Part shown: positions 28,009 to 37,470 of the stretch, in pieces
How the letters are laid out: the number at the start of each line of letters is the position of its first letter
How positions within the stretch are numbered: position 1 is the stretch's first letter
NCBI RefSeq assembly: GCF_003362755.1
Contig: NZ_QKRA01000007.1
Coordinates: 1-64,000, forward strand
Length of the DNA: 64,000 nt
Direction of reading: 5' to 3'
Origin: Marinomonas piezotolerans
Lineage (GTDB): Bacteria > Pseudomonadota > Gammaproteobacteria > Pseudomonadales > Marinomonadaceae
Made by a program: the position numbers and the translations under genes
The notes under the pieces: generated by a model
What the model was told of the DNA's origin: nothing
Databases searched by the model: none
What the model saw: the letters and a program-made list of their open reading frames with translations, nothing else

Positions 28009-28206
28009 TTGACGTTCCTTTTAGTTGTTTGCGAAGCAAAAGCAGCGCTTACTGCACCAAGCAGTGGTACGTACAAGAATGCATGATTAGATTAGTTTTA
28101 GCGAGATTTAACGCTAGCACCCGATATAAAACTGAATTAGCATCTGTATCTCAGCGCTGTGCGCTGCGCCAATCATTTTTATCTATATCGTTCAGGACTG
28201 AAGAAG

Positions 28207-28779
28207 ATGCCTAAGGCCAGTGAAATCAAACGTAATAACGCCATTGATTATGATGGTAAAACTTATATCGTGCGTGATATTGAACGCTCCGTACCACAGG
28301 GTAGGGCAGGTGGGAGTCTCTATCGCATGCGCATGTATGATGTGGTAACTGGCCGTAAGATAGATGAGACATTTAAAGATTCCGACATGTTGAACTTTGC
28401 TGATCTAATTCGTCGCCCAGCTATGTTTTCTTATGTCGATGGTGATGATTATGTCTTTATGGACCAAGAAGACTATACACCTTATAACTTAAACAAAGAC
28501 GCGATTGCAGAAGAGATCTTATTTCTAAACGAGGAGACTGCGGGTATTCAAGTGGTTCTCGTTAATGACGCCCCTGTCGGGCTAGACATGCCTCAGACGG
28601 TAGAATTGGTGGTTCAAGAAACTGACCCATCCATTAAAGGGGCATCGGCTACCTCTCGTACTAAGCCCGCGTTGTTATCGACGGGCGCGACGATTCAGGT
28701 ACCAGAGCATATTTCCACTGGTGATCGCATTCGTGTGAACATAGAAGAGCGTAAATTCTCAGGGCGCGCTGACAAATAA
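28207..28779 (+). CDS. yeiP: Elongation factor P-like protein YeiP
   Basis: A 190-residue EF-P paralogue. It begins [20 protein letters not shown] and contains [20 protein letters not shown], both typical of YeiP, plus [20 protein letters not shown] in the C-terminal OB domain. The position of the EF-P modification lysine is occupied by the loop [14 protein letters not shown], as expected for YeiP, which is not modified by EpmA/B. Its role in translation is still uncertain. The ATG at 28207 is chosen by homology and by AGAAG before it. A terminator follows. Confidence 0.94.
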   Translation: MPKASEIKRNNAIDYDGKTYIVRDIERSVPQGRAGGSLYRMRMYDVVTGRKIDETFKDSDMLNFADLIRRPAMFSYVDGDDYVFMDQEDYTPYNLNKDAIAEEILFLNEETAGIQVVLVNDAPVGLDMPQTVELVVQETDPSIKGASATSRTKPALLSTGATIQVPEHISTGDRIRVNIEERKFSGRADK

Positions 28780-28802
28780 CGGATAGTGTTTGGCAATTGT
28801 CG

Positions 28803-28834
28803 AAAGCTCATCAGATAAATGATGAGCTTTTTGG
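28803..28834 (+). terminator. Intrinsic terminator after yeiP
   Basis: AAAGCTCATCA pairs perfectly with TGATGAGCTTT around a six-base loop, followed by TT. It lies 24 bp after the stop and before the convergent ABC transporter gene. Confidence 0.88.
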
Positions 28835-28869
28835 TTTGATAAGTGCGCGGGTAGAACACACCGGGTGAT

Positions 28870-30708
28870 TTATTGATAGCCTTTTGCTTGTAGCTCAAAC
28901 AATTTCGCATAGTGCCCTTTTAGGCTTAGTAGAGAGTGGTGTGTGCCGCGCTCTTGAATACTGCCATGCTCCATAACAATGATTTCATTTGCCAAACGTA
29001 CTGTTGAAAATCGATGCGATATTAAGATAGCCATTTTATGGCGCGTATGTTCTTGGAAGTGCTCGAATATGTCAGCTTCTGCAGCAGCATCCATGGCAGC
29101 AGTAGGTTCATCAAGTACTAAAATATCCGCTTTTTCTCGCATAAACGCCCGAGCTAATGCTATTTTTTGCCATTGTCCTCCTGACAGTTCTTGCCCGTCT
29201 TTGAACCACCGCCCAAGCTGTGTTTGATAGCCGTCGCTCAAATCATCAATGAAATCTGTCGCTTTACCAAGCTCTGCAGCATTACGCCAGCCTTGTTCGT
29301 CATCAAAGCGTTCGTCGTCACCTGCACCGATGTTCTCACCGACAATAAACTGATAGCGTACGAAGTCCTGAAAAATAACACCGATGCGAGTCAGAAGAGC
29401 TTGCTCATCCCATTCTCTAAGATCAAGGCCATCTAATAAGATCCGACCTTCTGTCGGACTATAGAGGCGCGTCAGCAGTTTAATTAGAGTGGTTTTTCCT
29501 GATCCGTTTTGCCCAACAATGGCGAGACTGCAGCCAGGTTTTATATGCAATGAAATATGCTTTAGCGCCGCCTGATTACTGCCTGGATAAGTGAAAGACA
29601 CATTCTCAAAACGGATACCGTCGCCCTGTTTAGGGCCTGAAACGGCTCCCGCCTTAATCGTAAGGGTGGGTTGTTCAAGGTATTCGTATAGGTTTGATAA
29701 ATACAGATTGTCCTCGTACATGCCGCTAATGCTAGTAAGAGATGAAGCGACGGCACCTTGCCCTTGTTTGAATAGTAGTAAGTACATCGTCATCTGTCCT
29801 AATGTAATAGCACCGATGACGGTCGACGTAACAATCCAGCCGTAGGCTCCGTAAAACACAGCGGTGCTTATTATGCCAAGCGTGAACCCCCACACTTCAC
29901 GACGAATAATGAGACGTTTATTCTCGCTGAAAAGTCTAACGAATATGCTCTGGTAGTGACGTAAAAAACGAGCTCCAAGCTGATACAGTCGTACTTCTTT
30001 GATGTGATCTTCGCGAGCAAGCAGCGTTTCCAAATAGTTTTGCTGACGTACTTCCGGTGAGCGCCAGCGAGCGAGCATAAAAGCGTCTCCAGAGAATTTA
30101 GCCTCGGCTACAAAAGCAGGTAAAGCGCCAAGAATAAGCAGCGTCAGGGCCCAAGGAGAAAATTGCCAAAGCAATACTGCGAAACTGATCAATGAAATGC
30201 CATTTTGCAGTAATGAAAACGTTTTATTGACTAAGGCCAAAGGACGACTCGATGCTTCGCGTCGGGCACGCACAAGCTTGTCGTAAAATTCTGAGTCTTC
30301 AAAATTCGCTAGAGTGAGCGTTTGCGCTTTTTCCATAATCATCATGTTGACGCGCTGCCCAAGCAAGGCTCTCAAAATAGCTTGCAATGCTACTAAACCA
30401 CGTTGACTAGCACTGACAATGAGGACAAGTCCTGCTTCGATTAATACGTAGAACAAAACGGGGAAGTATTCGATATTGCCGTGTTGTTTATACTGATCGA
30501 TCGCTGCCACAACCGCGTCGACAATGAGTTGGCCAACATATGCCATGGCCGCGGGTAATACTCCTGCTATGAGAGTCAATACAGCAAGCCCTATTGTGAG
30601 CTTCGGTGAGGTTTGCCAGACGAGAGCCATGGCTCTTTGGCTGTAGCGAAACACACCTAACATATTTTTATCGATAGCATTGTGTGAAGAAGTACTTCGA
30701 GATTTCAC
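28870..30708 (-). CDS. ABC exporter, fused membrane and ATPase domains
   Basis: A 612-residue half-type exporter. The N-terminal part (about 30-330) has about six transmembrane segments; the ATPase domain (about 360-600) has Walker A GQNGSGKTTLIK, Q-loop VIFQDFVRYQF, signature LSGGQWQKIALARAF, Walker B ADILVLDEPTAAMD and H-loop ISHRFSTVR. It would act as a homodimer. The start is GTG with AAGGAA about nine bases ahead. Substrate unknown; the sequence has the look of exporters associated with peptide or lipid transport in operons, but here it stands alone. Confidence 0.9.
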   Translation of the reverse strand: MKSRSTSSHNAIDKNMLGVFRYSQRAMALVWQTSPKLTIGLAVLTLIAGVLPAAMAYVGQLIVDAVVAAIDQYKQHGNIEYFPVLFYVLIEAGLVLIVSASQRGLVALQAILRALLGQRVNMMIMEKAQTLTLANFEDSEFYDKLVRARREASSRPLALVNKTFSLLQNGISLISFAVLLWQFSPWALTLLILGALPAFVAEAKFSGDAFMLARWRSPEVRQQNYLETLLAREDHIKEVRLYQLGARFLRHYQSIFVRLFSENKRLIIRREVWGFTLGIISTAVFYGAYGWIVTSTVIGAITLGQMTMYLLLFKQGQGAVASSLTSISGMYEDNLYLSNLYEYLEQPTLTIKAGAVSGPKQGDGIRFENVSFTYPGSNQAALKHISLHIKPGCSLAIVGQNGSGKTTLIKLLTRLYSPTEGRILLDGLDLREWDEQALLTRIGVIFQDFVRYQFIVGENIGAGDDERFDDEQGWRNAAELGKATDFIDDLSDGYQTQLGRWFKDGQELSGGQWQKIALARAFMREKADILVLDEPTAAMDAAAEADIFEHFQEHTRHKMAILISHRFSTVRLANEIIVMEHGSIQERGTHHSLLSLKGHYAKLFELQAKGYQ

Positions 30709-30890
30709 GGCGCTAATTCCTTGGACAAAACATTGCGCTACAGTCTACAGCTTTTTTAGGCGGCATATGAGTTTGATTAGGTCGGGGGCTAAGATTTCAA
30801 TTTGACTTAAAAAGTGCCCACGGATAAGGTTCAGAATGATTTAATAATCTGCCTGTAATTAATTCGCTACTAAACCTTGGTAGGTACCTC

Positions 30891-31826
30891 ATGACAGAAT
30901 GTAAGCCATCAAGTTTCCCTTTTACGGCTGTGGTGGGGCAAGATGCACTTAAACTAGCGCTGATTTTGACGACAATCAACCCATTGATCGGTGGCGTTAT
31001 TATTTCAGGCTCACGAGGCTCGGCGAAATCGACTCTAGCGAGAGGGCTAGAGGACGTTGTCCCTAGAGATGGTGAATTGTCGAGTCCATTTGTGACGCTA
31101 CCTCTTGGAGCAAGTGAACAGCAGGTACTTGGCTCCTTTACTACTGATTCAGACCGTTCTGCCAACGCGAGTACATTTCAACCAGGGTTACTTGCCAAAG
31201 CTCACGAAGGGATTCTGTACGTTGATAACGTAAACTTACTGCCTGACTCGCTCATTGATCGATTATTAGATGGTAATCTCAGTGGACTCTACTGTGTGGA
31301 GCATGCCGGTCATAGTTATGAGTACGTTTCACAATTTACCCTCATCGGTACAATGAATCGAGAAGAAGGAGTGCTTCGTCCTCAACTGAAAGACCGCTTT
31401 GGTTTAATGGTTGAGTTGTCTCACGATTATTCTTTAGAAGAGCGCGTTCAGATCGTTCGGTTAAGAGATGAATATGATCAAGACAATCAAGGCTTTTGTG
31501 AAGCGTTCAAATACAAACAGCGTAATTTGCGCCAAAGCATCAGCCTAGCTCGCGAACGAGTGTCGATGGTCAAATGCGTGGATGCGCTGAGAATGGACAT
31601 TGCGAGTCGTTGCCAAGATGCTCAAGTAGAAGGGTTGCGAGCTGATATCGTTTGGGTCAGAGCCGCTATTGCTCATGCCGCGTGGCGTGGCGCGCAAACC
31701 GTATCGATTGATGATGTTATTGCGGTCCAAGAGTTTGTGCTCGCCCACCGTCGTAAGCGTGGGCGAGCGAACGACGATAGTTTGTCTTCGATATCATCGT
31801 TTGCTAACAAGCGGACGCCATCTTAG
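30891..31826 (+). CDS. Magnesium/cobalt-chelatase ATPase subunit (BchI/ChlI-like)
   Basis: A 311-residue AAA+ protein. It carries Walker A GSRGSAKSTLARGL, the helix FQPGLLAKAHEGILYVDNVN and the sensor region FTLIGTMNREEGVLRPQLKD, then RFGLMVELS; these are clear ChlI/BchI features. The next genes are cobB and cobK, so it probably serves cobalt insertion into hydrogenobyrinic acid diamide with a CobN-type subunit located elsewhere. Odd point: Walker B reads LYVDNVNLL, with Asn where the family has the catalytic Glu (LYVDEVNLL). ATPase activity may therefore be reduced. Confidence 0.88.
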   Translation: MTECKPSSFPFTAVVGQDALKLALILTTINPLIGGVIISGSRGSAKSTLARGLEDVVPRDGELSSPFVTLPLGASEQQVLGSFTTDSDRSANASTFQPGLLAKAHEGILYVDNVNLLPDSLIDRLLDGNLSGLYCVEHAGHSYEYVSQFTLIGTMNREEGVLRPQLKDRFGLMVELSHDYSLEERVQIVRLRDEYDQDNQGFCEAFKYKQRNLRQSISLARERVSMVKCVDALRMDIASRCQDAQVEGLRADIVWVRAAIAHAAWRGAQTVSIDDVIAVQEFVLAHRRKRGRANDDSLSSISSFANKRTPS

Positions 31827-31905
31827 TCGATCAATTTCCAAGCAATATTTGTTCTTGAACCTGGAAATACCAGTCCGTTTCCCCTTATATGTTAAGTATG
31901 ACGAT

Positions 31906-33231
31906 ATGACTTTAAATACAGCTTCCTGCTCAGCCTTATTCTTAACCGCACCCGCATCCAATCAGGGAAAAACAACGATTACCGCAGCGTTAGCGCGTCA
32001 TTTTGCCAATCAAGGTAAAGTCGTGAAGGTGTTTAAAACTGGACCCGACTATTTAGATCCGCAAATATTGGCACAAGCGTCTGGTCAACCTGTTGAGCAA
32101 CTAGATATCTGGATGGCAGGAGAGGAATACTGTCGCGAGATGTTATTCAAGGCGGCCCAAACTGCCGACCTTATTTTGGTCGAAGGCGCGATGGGAATGT
32201 TTGATGGTGAGCCGTCCAGTGCAGATTTAGCGGCGGCATTTGGGATACCGATGGCTATAGTTATGGACGTTCAAGGTATGGCACAAACGGCGGCAGCCTT
32301 GGCATTAGGCCTAGCGAGATTTAGGCCGGATGTTAACGTCGCTGGGATCATTGCGAATCGATGTGGCAGCGAGCGACATGCGCAGTTAATTCGTGAGGCG
32401 TTACCACCCGATATTCCTTTGTTGTTGTCTCTTAAACGCAATGAAGAGGTCACCTTACCAGAGAGACATTTAGGATTAGTACAGGCAATCGAAGTAAAAG
32501 AAGAGCTAGAAGTTCGTTTTCAGGCAGCAGTGGATTGGCTTGCACAAGCGCCAGATAACCAGCTTTTGTCCTTGCCGAGAGCTATTGAGTTTCAAGCGCC
32601 GAATGGAGAGGCGTCAGTTTGTGCACCATTACTCAAGAACAAAGTGATCGCGATAGCAAAAGATGAAGCATTCAGTTTTATCTACGATGCAAATTTACAG
32701 GCCTTGAAAAGTTTGGGGGCGGAAGTACGCTTTTTTTCTCCGTTACACGATGCCAAGTTGCCAGCGGCCGATGCCTTGTGGCTACCAGGAGGCTACCCTG
32801 AACTACATGCTCACGCTTTATCAGAGAACACTAAGATGAAGCAGGCCATTTATCATTTTTACGATTTGGGTAAACCAATACTCGCTGAGTGTGGAGGGAT
32901 GCTCTACAGTTTTGAGACGCTGACGGATTTATCGCAGCAAACTTATCCTATGATTGGGATGTTGCGAGGTAATGGTGTGATGCGAAGTAAAGGCGGGTGT
33001 CAGGGGATGCAAACGGCACCGTTTCCAGAAGGCGATATAAGAGGACACGCGCACCACCGTTCGCTGAGTGAAAACACTTCTGAGCCGATTGCGTATGGCA
33101 AGCGTCAACGACATCCGGCTCCTGGTGAAGCAATTTTTCGCAATAAAGGGTTAACCGCCAGTTATCTTCATTTATTTTTTTCATCGAATTTGGTGGCGAC
33201 AGCTACATTATTCGGTGGCGCAAACGAGTAA
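31906..33231 (+). CDS. cobB: CobB, hydrogenobyrinate/cobyrinate a,c-diamide synthase
   Basis: About 441 residues. The N-terminal P-loop domain starts ALFLTAPASNQGKTTITAAL, continues with GPDYLDPQIL and GAMGMFDGEPSSADLA; the C-terminal glutamine amidotransferase domain has the catalytic cysteine in ILAECGGMLYSFE. The enzyme amidates two carboxylates of the corrin ring with glutamine and ATP. The open frame extends upstream to 31669, but that part lies in another frame of the chelatase gene; the ATG at 31906 is where family similarity begins. The ribosome binding site is weak. It is followed by cobK after 72 bp. Confidence 0.93.
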   Translation: MTLNTASCSALFLTAPASNQGKTTITAALARHFANQGKVVKVFKTGPDYLDPQILAQASGQPVEQLDIWMAGEEYCREMLFKAAQTADLILVEGAMGMFDGEPSSADLAAAFGIPMAIVMDVQGMAQTAAALALGLARFRPDVNVAGIIANRCGSERHAQLIREALPPDIPLLLSLKRNEEVTLPERHLGLVQAIEVKEELEVRFQAAVDWLAQAPDNQLLSLPRAIEFQAPNGEASVCAPLLKNKVIAIAKDEAFSFIYDANLQALKSLGAEVRFFSPLHDAKLPAADALWLPGGYPELHAHALSENTKMKQAIYHFYDLGKPILAECGGMLYSFETLTDLSQQTYPMIGMLRGNGVMRSKGGCQGMQTAPFPEGDIRGHAHHRSLSENTSEPIAYGKRQRHPAPGEAIFRNKGLTASYLHLFFSSNLVATATLFGGANE

Positions 33232-33303
33232 TGCATCTAGTCTGTGAGTGTTCTGACTTAATGATAAATATAAGCGCGTGGCTTAAAAGCGAGGAGTCAT
33301 AAG

Positions 33304-34086
33304 ATGCGTAAAGCAATACTTGTGTTAGGCGGTACGGCAGATGCGCGGCGTATTGCTGATACTTTGATCCTCGATGGTTATAAAGTCATTTATTCTGTTG
33401 CAGCTTTGCTTAGAGCCCCTAAATTAGATTGCGATATTGTCTCAGGTGGTTTCACTCAATTTGGTGGCTTAACTCAATACCTAAATGAACATTCAATTGG
33501 TCTGGTGGTTAACGCGACGCATCCATATGCTGCGCAAATGAGCTGTAAGGCGGTTGCCGCAAGTATAGAGACGAAAGTTCAAATTTGGCATTTATTACGC
33601 CCCGCGTGGCAACCTACGGAGCAAGATCTTTGGTACACCTACCGTAATGAAGAGGAGCTCTTAACGATGTTGAATAGCTATCGGCGCCCTTTACTCAGTG
33701 CAGGAAAGATGACGCAAAGCTTTATTCATAACGTTGCAAATAAAGGCTCTATTAAGCAAGTGCTTTGGCGAACTGCAGCGATGCCTAACTTTGATTTGCC
33801 CGCACACGTCATCTGGGAAAAAGCGGTCGGGCCTTTTGATCGCGAAGAAGAATTAGCATTATTAAAGCGTTTTCAGGTAGACGTTATCGTGAGTAAAAAT
33901 ACTGGTGGCACGACAACGTCTGCAAAGCTTGAAGCAGCAAGGGAATTATCGATTCCTGTGCTGCTGCATCAACGGCCTAAACTGTCGCAAGCTACCTGTA
34001 CGTTCAAAAGTGTTAGCGAACTGATTTCTGCATTACGACGACAGTATCCCATGTCTTCGGCGTTACAGCAGAAAGCTCAGCAGTAA
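33304..34086 (+). CDS. cobK: CobK, precorrin-6A reductase
   Basis: A 260-residue NAD(P)H-dependent reductase of corrin synthesis. Typical segments are ILVLGGTADARRIADTL at the N-terminus, NATHPYAAQMSCKAV in the middle, and DVIVSKNTGGTTTSAKLEAA near the end. GAGGAG lies about eight bases before the ATG. With the chelatase subunit and CobB it forms a small cobalamin cluster on this strand; the other cob genes must lie elsewhere. I saw no cobalamin riboswitch upstream of the three genes. Confidence 0.93.
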   Translation: MRKAILVLGGTADARRIADTLILDGYKVIYSVAALLRAPKLDCDIVSGGFTQFGGLTQYLNEHSIGLVVNATHPYAAQMSCKAVAASIETKVQIWHLLRPAWQPTEQDLWYTYRNEEELLTMLNSYRRPLLSAGKMTQSFIHNVANKGSIKQVLWRTAAMPNFDLPAHVIWEKAVGPFDREEELALLKRFQVDVIVSKNTGGTTTSAKLEAARELSIPVLLHQRPKLSQATCTFKSVSELISALRRQYPMSSALQQKAQQ

Positions 34087-34103
34087 GTGAATGATTTAAA
34101 GCG

Positions 34104-35246
34104 CTACCAGTTTCGCGGCTGCGCTGTCGAGCGTGCATCTTGTTTAGCAAAACAGAAGCGTATTAAACGCATATCGGTTGGTGGTGTCTGGTAAAACACG
34201 CTGATCGGAATGGCGGCCACTCCTGCATGCTCAATTAGCCACAACGCGAATTCGGTATCAGTAGTATCTTGGATAGCACGATAGTTCATAAGCTGAAAAT
34301 AAGTGCCTGAGGTCGCGGTAAATTCAAATCGACTGCTGCTCATCGCGCGATTGAAATGATCGCGTTTGCGCTGGTAAAAAGCTGGGAGTTGCTGGTCATG
34401 CTCAGGAGTTTCCTGTAAGAAATCAGCGATTGCATACTGCATCGGAGTTGAAACGCTAAATGTCACATACTGATGTACCTTACGAATCTCTGCCATTAGG
34501 TGGCTTGGCGCAATGCAGTAGCCAATTTTCCAGCCCGTCGTATGATACGTTTTACCAAAGGAAGAAACGACCACGCTCCGTTCTGCCAGTGCTTTATGCC
34601 TGAGTACACTTTGATGCGCCTGTCCGTCAAAAACAATATGCTCATACACTTCATCAGATAGTACGAGCAAATCGTGTTTCTCGGCCAACTCATATAATTC
34701 ATTAAGGTCTCTTGAGGTAAGCGTTTGGCATGTGGGGTTGTGAGGGGAGTTGATAATGATCATGCGTGTCTTGCTCGTGACAGCATTACGTATACGATCC
34801 CAGTCCATTTCGAAATTAGGAGGCAGCAAAGGAACGTGGATAGGGCATCCTCCGCTTAAGCGAATTGCAGGGTCGTATGAGTCGTAAGCAGGATCAAATA
34901 CGATGACTTCGTCGCCTACGTGGACAAGCGCCGAGATGGTGACAAATAGCGCTTCGGTAGCACCCGACGTAATGGTGATTTGGGAGTCTGGGTCTGCTTG
35001 GAAATCATAGCAACGTTGTAGTTTGGCGTTTATGCCTTGTCTGAGTGAAGCGATGCCAATCATCGGCGCATACTGATTGTTACCTTGCTTTATATAGTGG
35101 TCTACGCGCTTTAGTAAGCAACTCGGACCATCGAAATCAGGGAACCCTTGAGATAGGTTGATAGCATTGTGATGAGTTGCGAGTTCGGACATTTGTGAAA
35201 AGATGGTAGTCCCAGTATTTGGTAGTTTGCTCAGAGCGTGTTGCAT
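34104..35246 (-). CDS. Methionine (keto acid) aminotransferase, YbdL-like, with frameshifted C-terminus
   Basis: A 380-residue class I/II PLP aminotransferase. It matches E. coli YbdL from the start (LPNTGTTIFSQMSEL, INLSQGFPDFDGP) through the PLP lysine in VVSSFGKTYHTTGWKIGYC to RFCFAKQDA. The last ten residues (RSTAQPRNW) do not fit the family. One base further along, the next frame reads TLDSAAAKLVAL-stop, ending at 34096, which is exactly the expected tail. A single missing base near 34131-34136 explains this. The enzyme may still work, as only the final helix is changed. Confidence 0.88.
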   Translation of the reverse strand: MQHALSKLPNTGTTIFSQMSELATHHNAINLSQGFPDFDGPSCLLKRVDHYIKQGNNQYAPMIGIASLRQGINAKLQRCYDFQADPDSQITITSGATEALFVTISALVHVGDEVIVFDPAYDSYDPAIRLSGGCPIHVPLLPPNFEMDWDRIRNAVTSKTRMIIINSPHNPTCQTLTSRDLNELYELAEKHDLLVLSDEVYEHIVFDGQAHQSVLRHKALAERSVVVSSFGKTYHTTGWKIGYCIAPSHLMAEIRKVHQYVTFSVSTPMQYAIADFLQETPEHDQQLPAFYQRKRDHFNRAMSSSRFEFTATSGTYFQLMNYRAIQDTTDTEFALWLIEHAGVAAIPISVFYQTPPTDMRLIRFCFAKQDARSTAQPRNW

Positions 35247-35436
35247 AATTAACCTTCAAAGCAGAGTAGCGGCGATTGCGATAGACTCTGTATGCTAATG
35301 CAGAAGGGTAAATAGAGGAAGGTCACAGTGCTGGAAGTTCAGCTGAATTGGTTAGATAGCCAAAGTAGGTGCCAGAATTCTTACTGAGTGTCATACTAGG
35401 ACTGTTATTTAGCCGAGCTAATGTAGAGGGTTGGAA

Positions 35437-35862
35437 ATGTCGGTAGAAAAAGAAAAGGGTCGTTTAACAACTCGAACGGTTGCGATGCCGGGAGATACGA
35501 ATCCAGCAGGCGATATATTTGGTGGATGGGTGGTTTCTCAGATGGATATTGCAGCGGGTATATGTGCGGGCCAGCGTGCGCAAAGCCGTGTAGTCACAGT
35601 TGCGCTAGACAGTATGAGCTTCATTCGACCTGTTAAAGTCGGCGATATTTTGGGTGTATACACCTGTATCGAATCTGTTGGGCGCACATCAATGAACATC
35701 CACGTTGAAGCATGGGTGCGCCGCGGTCGGATTGGTAAGCGTGAAAAGGTCACGGAAGGGCTGTTTAAATTTGTTGCAATCAACGATGAAGGTAATTCGA
35801 CTCCGATTCCGGCTGAGGAGGATTTGCCTGATTACGTGCATGAAGCTATGAACGAATTTTAG
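35437..35862 (+). CDS. yciA: YciA-type acyl-CoA thioesterase
   Basis: A 141-residue hotdog-fold thioesterase. The active-site segment is GDTNPAGDIFGGWVVSQMD, with the catalytic Asp in AGDIFGG, followed by VVTVALDSMSFIRPVKVGD. YciA hydrolyses a range of acyl-CoAs. The ATG at 35437 follows TAGAGGG at 35424-35430 and is preferred to the TTG at 35431. It ends before a strong terminator shared with the tRNA-Leu locus. Confidence 0.92.
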   Translation: MSVEKEKGRLTTRTVAMPGDTNPAGDIFGGWVVSQMDIAAGICAGQRAQSRVVTVALDSMSFIRPVKVGDILGVYTCIESVGRTSMNIHVEAWVRRGRIGKREKVTEGLFKFVAINDEGNSTPIPAEEDLPDYVHEAMNEF

Positions 35863-35867
35863 CCATT

Positions 35868-35902
35868 AAAAAAGCCGATTTCTTAGAAATCGGCTTTTTT
35901 AA
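35868..35902. terminator. Terminator after yciA, facing tRNA-Leu
   Basis: AAAAAAGCCGATTTC pairs with AAATCGGCTTTTTT around a short TTAG loop. The A and T flanks allow termination from both strands, so it can also end the minus-strand tRNA-Leu transcript. Confidence 0.9.
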
Positions 35903-35904
35903 TT

Positions 35905-35990
35905 TGGTACCAGTGGCCGGACTCGAACCGGCACGCTTTATAGGCAATGGATTTTGAATCCATCGTGTCTACCAATTCCACCACACTGGC
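35905..35990 (-). tRNA. tRNA-Leu (anticodon CAA)
   Basis: On the minus strand the 86-nt gene has a seven-pair acceptor stem GCCAGTG/CACTGGT, an encoded CCA end, a T-arm GGTTCGAGTCC, and an anticodon loop TTCAAAA on the stem ATGGA/TCCAT, giving CAA. The long variable arm expected of a class II tRNA is present. The first pair is G-T. Confidence 0.95.
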
Positions 35991-36051
35991 TTGGAAAACG
36001 TGACGCACATTCTAGTGTTTTTAGCTTCGCTGTCAATGGTTTAGTTGCAAT

Positions 36052-37278
36052 TTATTTTAAAGTGCTCATGACCTTGTGAGCCCACTGCAACGAATCGAAA
36101 AACGCATGATTGAGTGACCGGCGAACATTAGCGGGCAACTTACCAATGCTTTCCCAACGTTCCCCTTCAATACTGGTAGCGCTGAAGAGAATACGACCAA
36201 GTGGGCCGTTAAAATGTAGGATGGCTTCTTTAATTTCTTTGTCGAGCGTGATTTGACCGAGTACTTCTTTTTGATCCATTTGTAAAAGTACATGGATGCC
36301 TGACATCAGTCCCATAGTAAATGCCGAATCAGGAGAAATTGCATTGCTTTTTCTCGCTAAAATTTCACAGCACCGCGCTCGAACAAGCAATACTCTCATT
36401 TTGTCGGCATTGTCATGGTTTTGTGAGCTAAGGGTAATGAGCATTGCCCAACGTTTTAGTTGAACCAAACCTAGATACACAACAGCTTCTTTGATAGAAG
36501 ACACCTCCTTTAAAACGCCAACAACAGGGCTATTGATGAGGCGTAACATTTGGTAAGAAAGTGTGGGGTTTTGAGTGACTAGGTCCGCAACCTCCTCAAT
36601 ACTTACATGTTCTTTTTGCAAGGTATTCACGAGTCTAATTGCGCTTTGTGTATTCGCGTCTACGCGACGGCCTTTTACGACTTCGGGTCTCTGTAGAAAG
36701 TAGCCTTGAAAATAGGTAAATCCTAACTCCTTACAACGTTCGAACATTTCTCGATCTTCTACTTTTTCAGCAATCAATGTCAGATCAAGTGATTTTAAAT
36801 ACTCTATTTTGTCCAAAATTGTGTCGGGTGGCGTCGAAAGGACATCGATTTTTATCATCGATATGTAAGGTAATAAATCATCGTAGGTCGGATCAAAGTG
36901 ATAGTCGTCCAGCACAAAGCGAAAGCCAGAATCATGCCACCGAATGACAGCCGCTACAAAATCTTTGGTGATGCGCTGGTTTTCTAAGATTTCGATATAA
37001 ACCGTATTGGCAGAAATGGGAAAGAAGGCATCTGATAAGACCAAGTTTGTGGTCATATTGATAAAAAATGGCTGGCGTAGCTGAGCTTCCAGCTTGGTGA
37101 TGCCAATGCAAAGGTTGGTTATTACTTGGCTGGTTGCCACTTCTGCATTATCAAACTCAGCGTGATCTTCAACCTGTCCCCGAAATAATAGTTCATAGCC
37201 AAACAGAACTTTGTTTCGATTCAGAATGGGTTGCTGCGCCATCATGAGTTGATCAAGCGCGTGCTGATGTTCTGGCAT
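36052..37278 (-). CDS. EAL-HDOD signalling protein
   Basis: About 408 residues. The N-terminal part (about 15-215) is an EAL-type domain with ELLFRG for the EAL motif, VYIEILEN, RFVLDDYHFDPT, MIKIDVL, AEKVED and FQGYFLQRP; the key acidic residues of phosphodiesterases seem mostly kept, though the EAL motif itself is ELL. Residues about 225-400 are an HDOD domain (PTLSYQMLRLINSPVVGVLK). Such proteins act in c-di-GMP signalling and motility. I chose the ATG at 37278 because CGGAG precedes it; starts at 37311 and 37323 are possible. It is monocistronic. Confidence 0.85.
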   Translation of the reverse strand: MPEHQHALDQLMMAQQPILNRNKVLFGYELLFRGQVEDHAEFDNAEVATSQVITNLCIGITKLEAQLRQPFFINMTTNLVLSDAFFPISANTVYIEILENQRITKDFVAAVIRWHDSGFRFVLDDYHFDPTYDDLLPYISMIKIDVLSTPPDTILDKIEYLKSLDLTLIAEKVEDREMFERCKELGFTYFQGYFLQRPEVVKGRRVDANTQSAIRLVNTLQKEHVSIEEVADLVTQNPTLSYQMLRLINSPVVGVLKEVSSIKEAVVYLGLVQLKRWAMLITLSSQNHDNADKMRVLLVRARCCEILARKSNAISPDSAFTMGLMSGIHVLLQMDQKEVLGQITLDKEIKEAILHFNGPLGRILFSATSIEGERWESIGKLPANVRRSLNHAFFDSLQWAHKVMSTLK

Positions 37279-37429
37279 ATCGGTTGGCTCCGATTTTAAT
37301 AAGTTATACATTCTATAATGCATACAGTTTACAGCACCGTATAGCTTTTTTTTGTATTGAATGTGTCATTCAGGTTATTGAATTGTTAATAACCTATGAC
37401 ATAAGCATTTACGTGTGAAGTAAAACCTA

Positions 37430-37458
37430 TTGACAGGCATTTATTGCGGCCATAAAAT
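37430..37458 (+). promoter_or_regulatory. Sigma70 promoter of the tRNA-Ala genes
   Basis: TTGACA (37430-37435), a 17-base spacer and TAAAAT (37453-37458), followed by the GC-rich stretch TCGGCTCG before the tRNA. The -35 is a perfect consensus, and the distance to the tRNA start (13 bases) fits a stable-RNA promoter. Confidence 0.85.
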
Positions 37459-37470
37459 TCGGCTCGTTTT

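Noticed and set aside
28009-28100. Copy of the TGAAACTTTC-N12-CGTGG motif before the ECF sigma gene
   Set aside because: I searched this region on the minus strand and did not find it, so autoregulation is not claimed.
30709-30890. Cobalamin riboswitch before the cob genes
   Set aside because: I could not find the B12-box-like sequence or the expected leader length.
31669-31905. Upstream extension of the cobB reading frame
   Set aside because: It lies in another frame of the chelatase gene, has no ribosome binding site, and family similarity starts only at the ATG at 31906.
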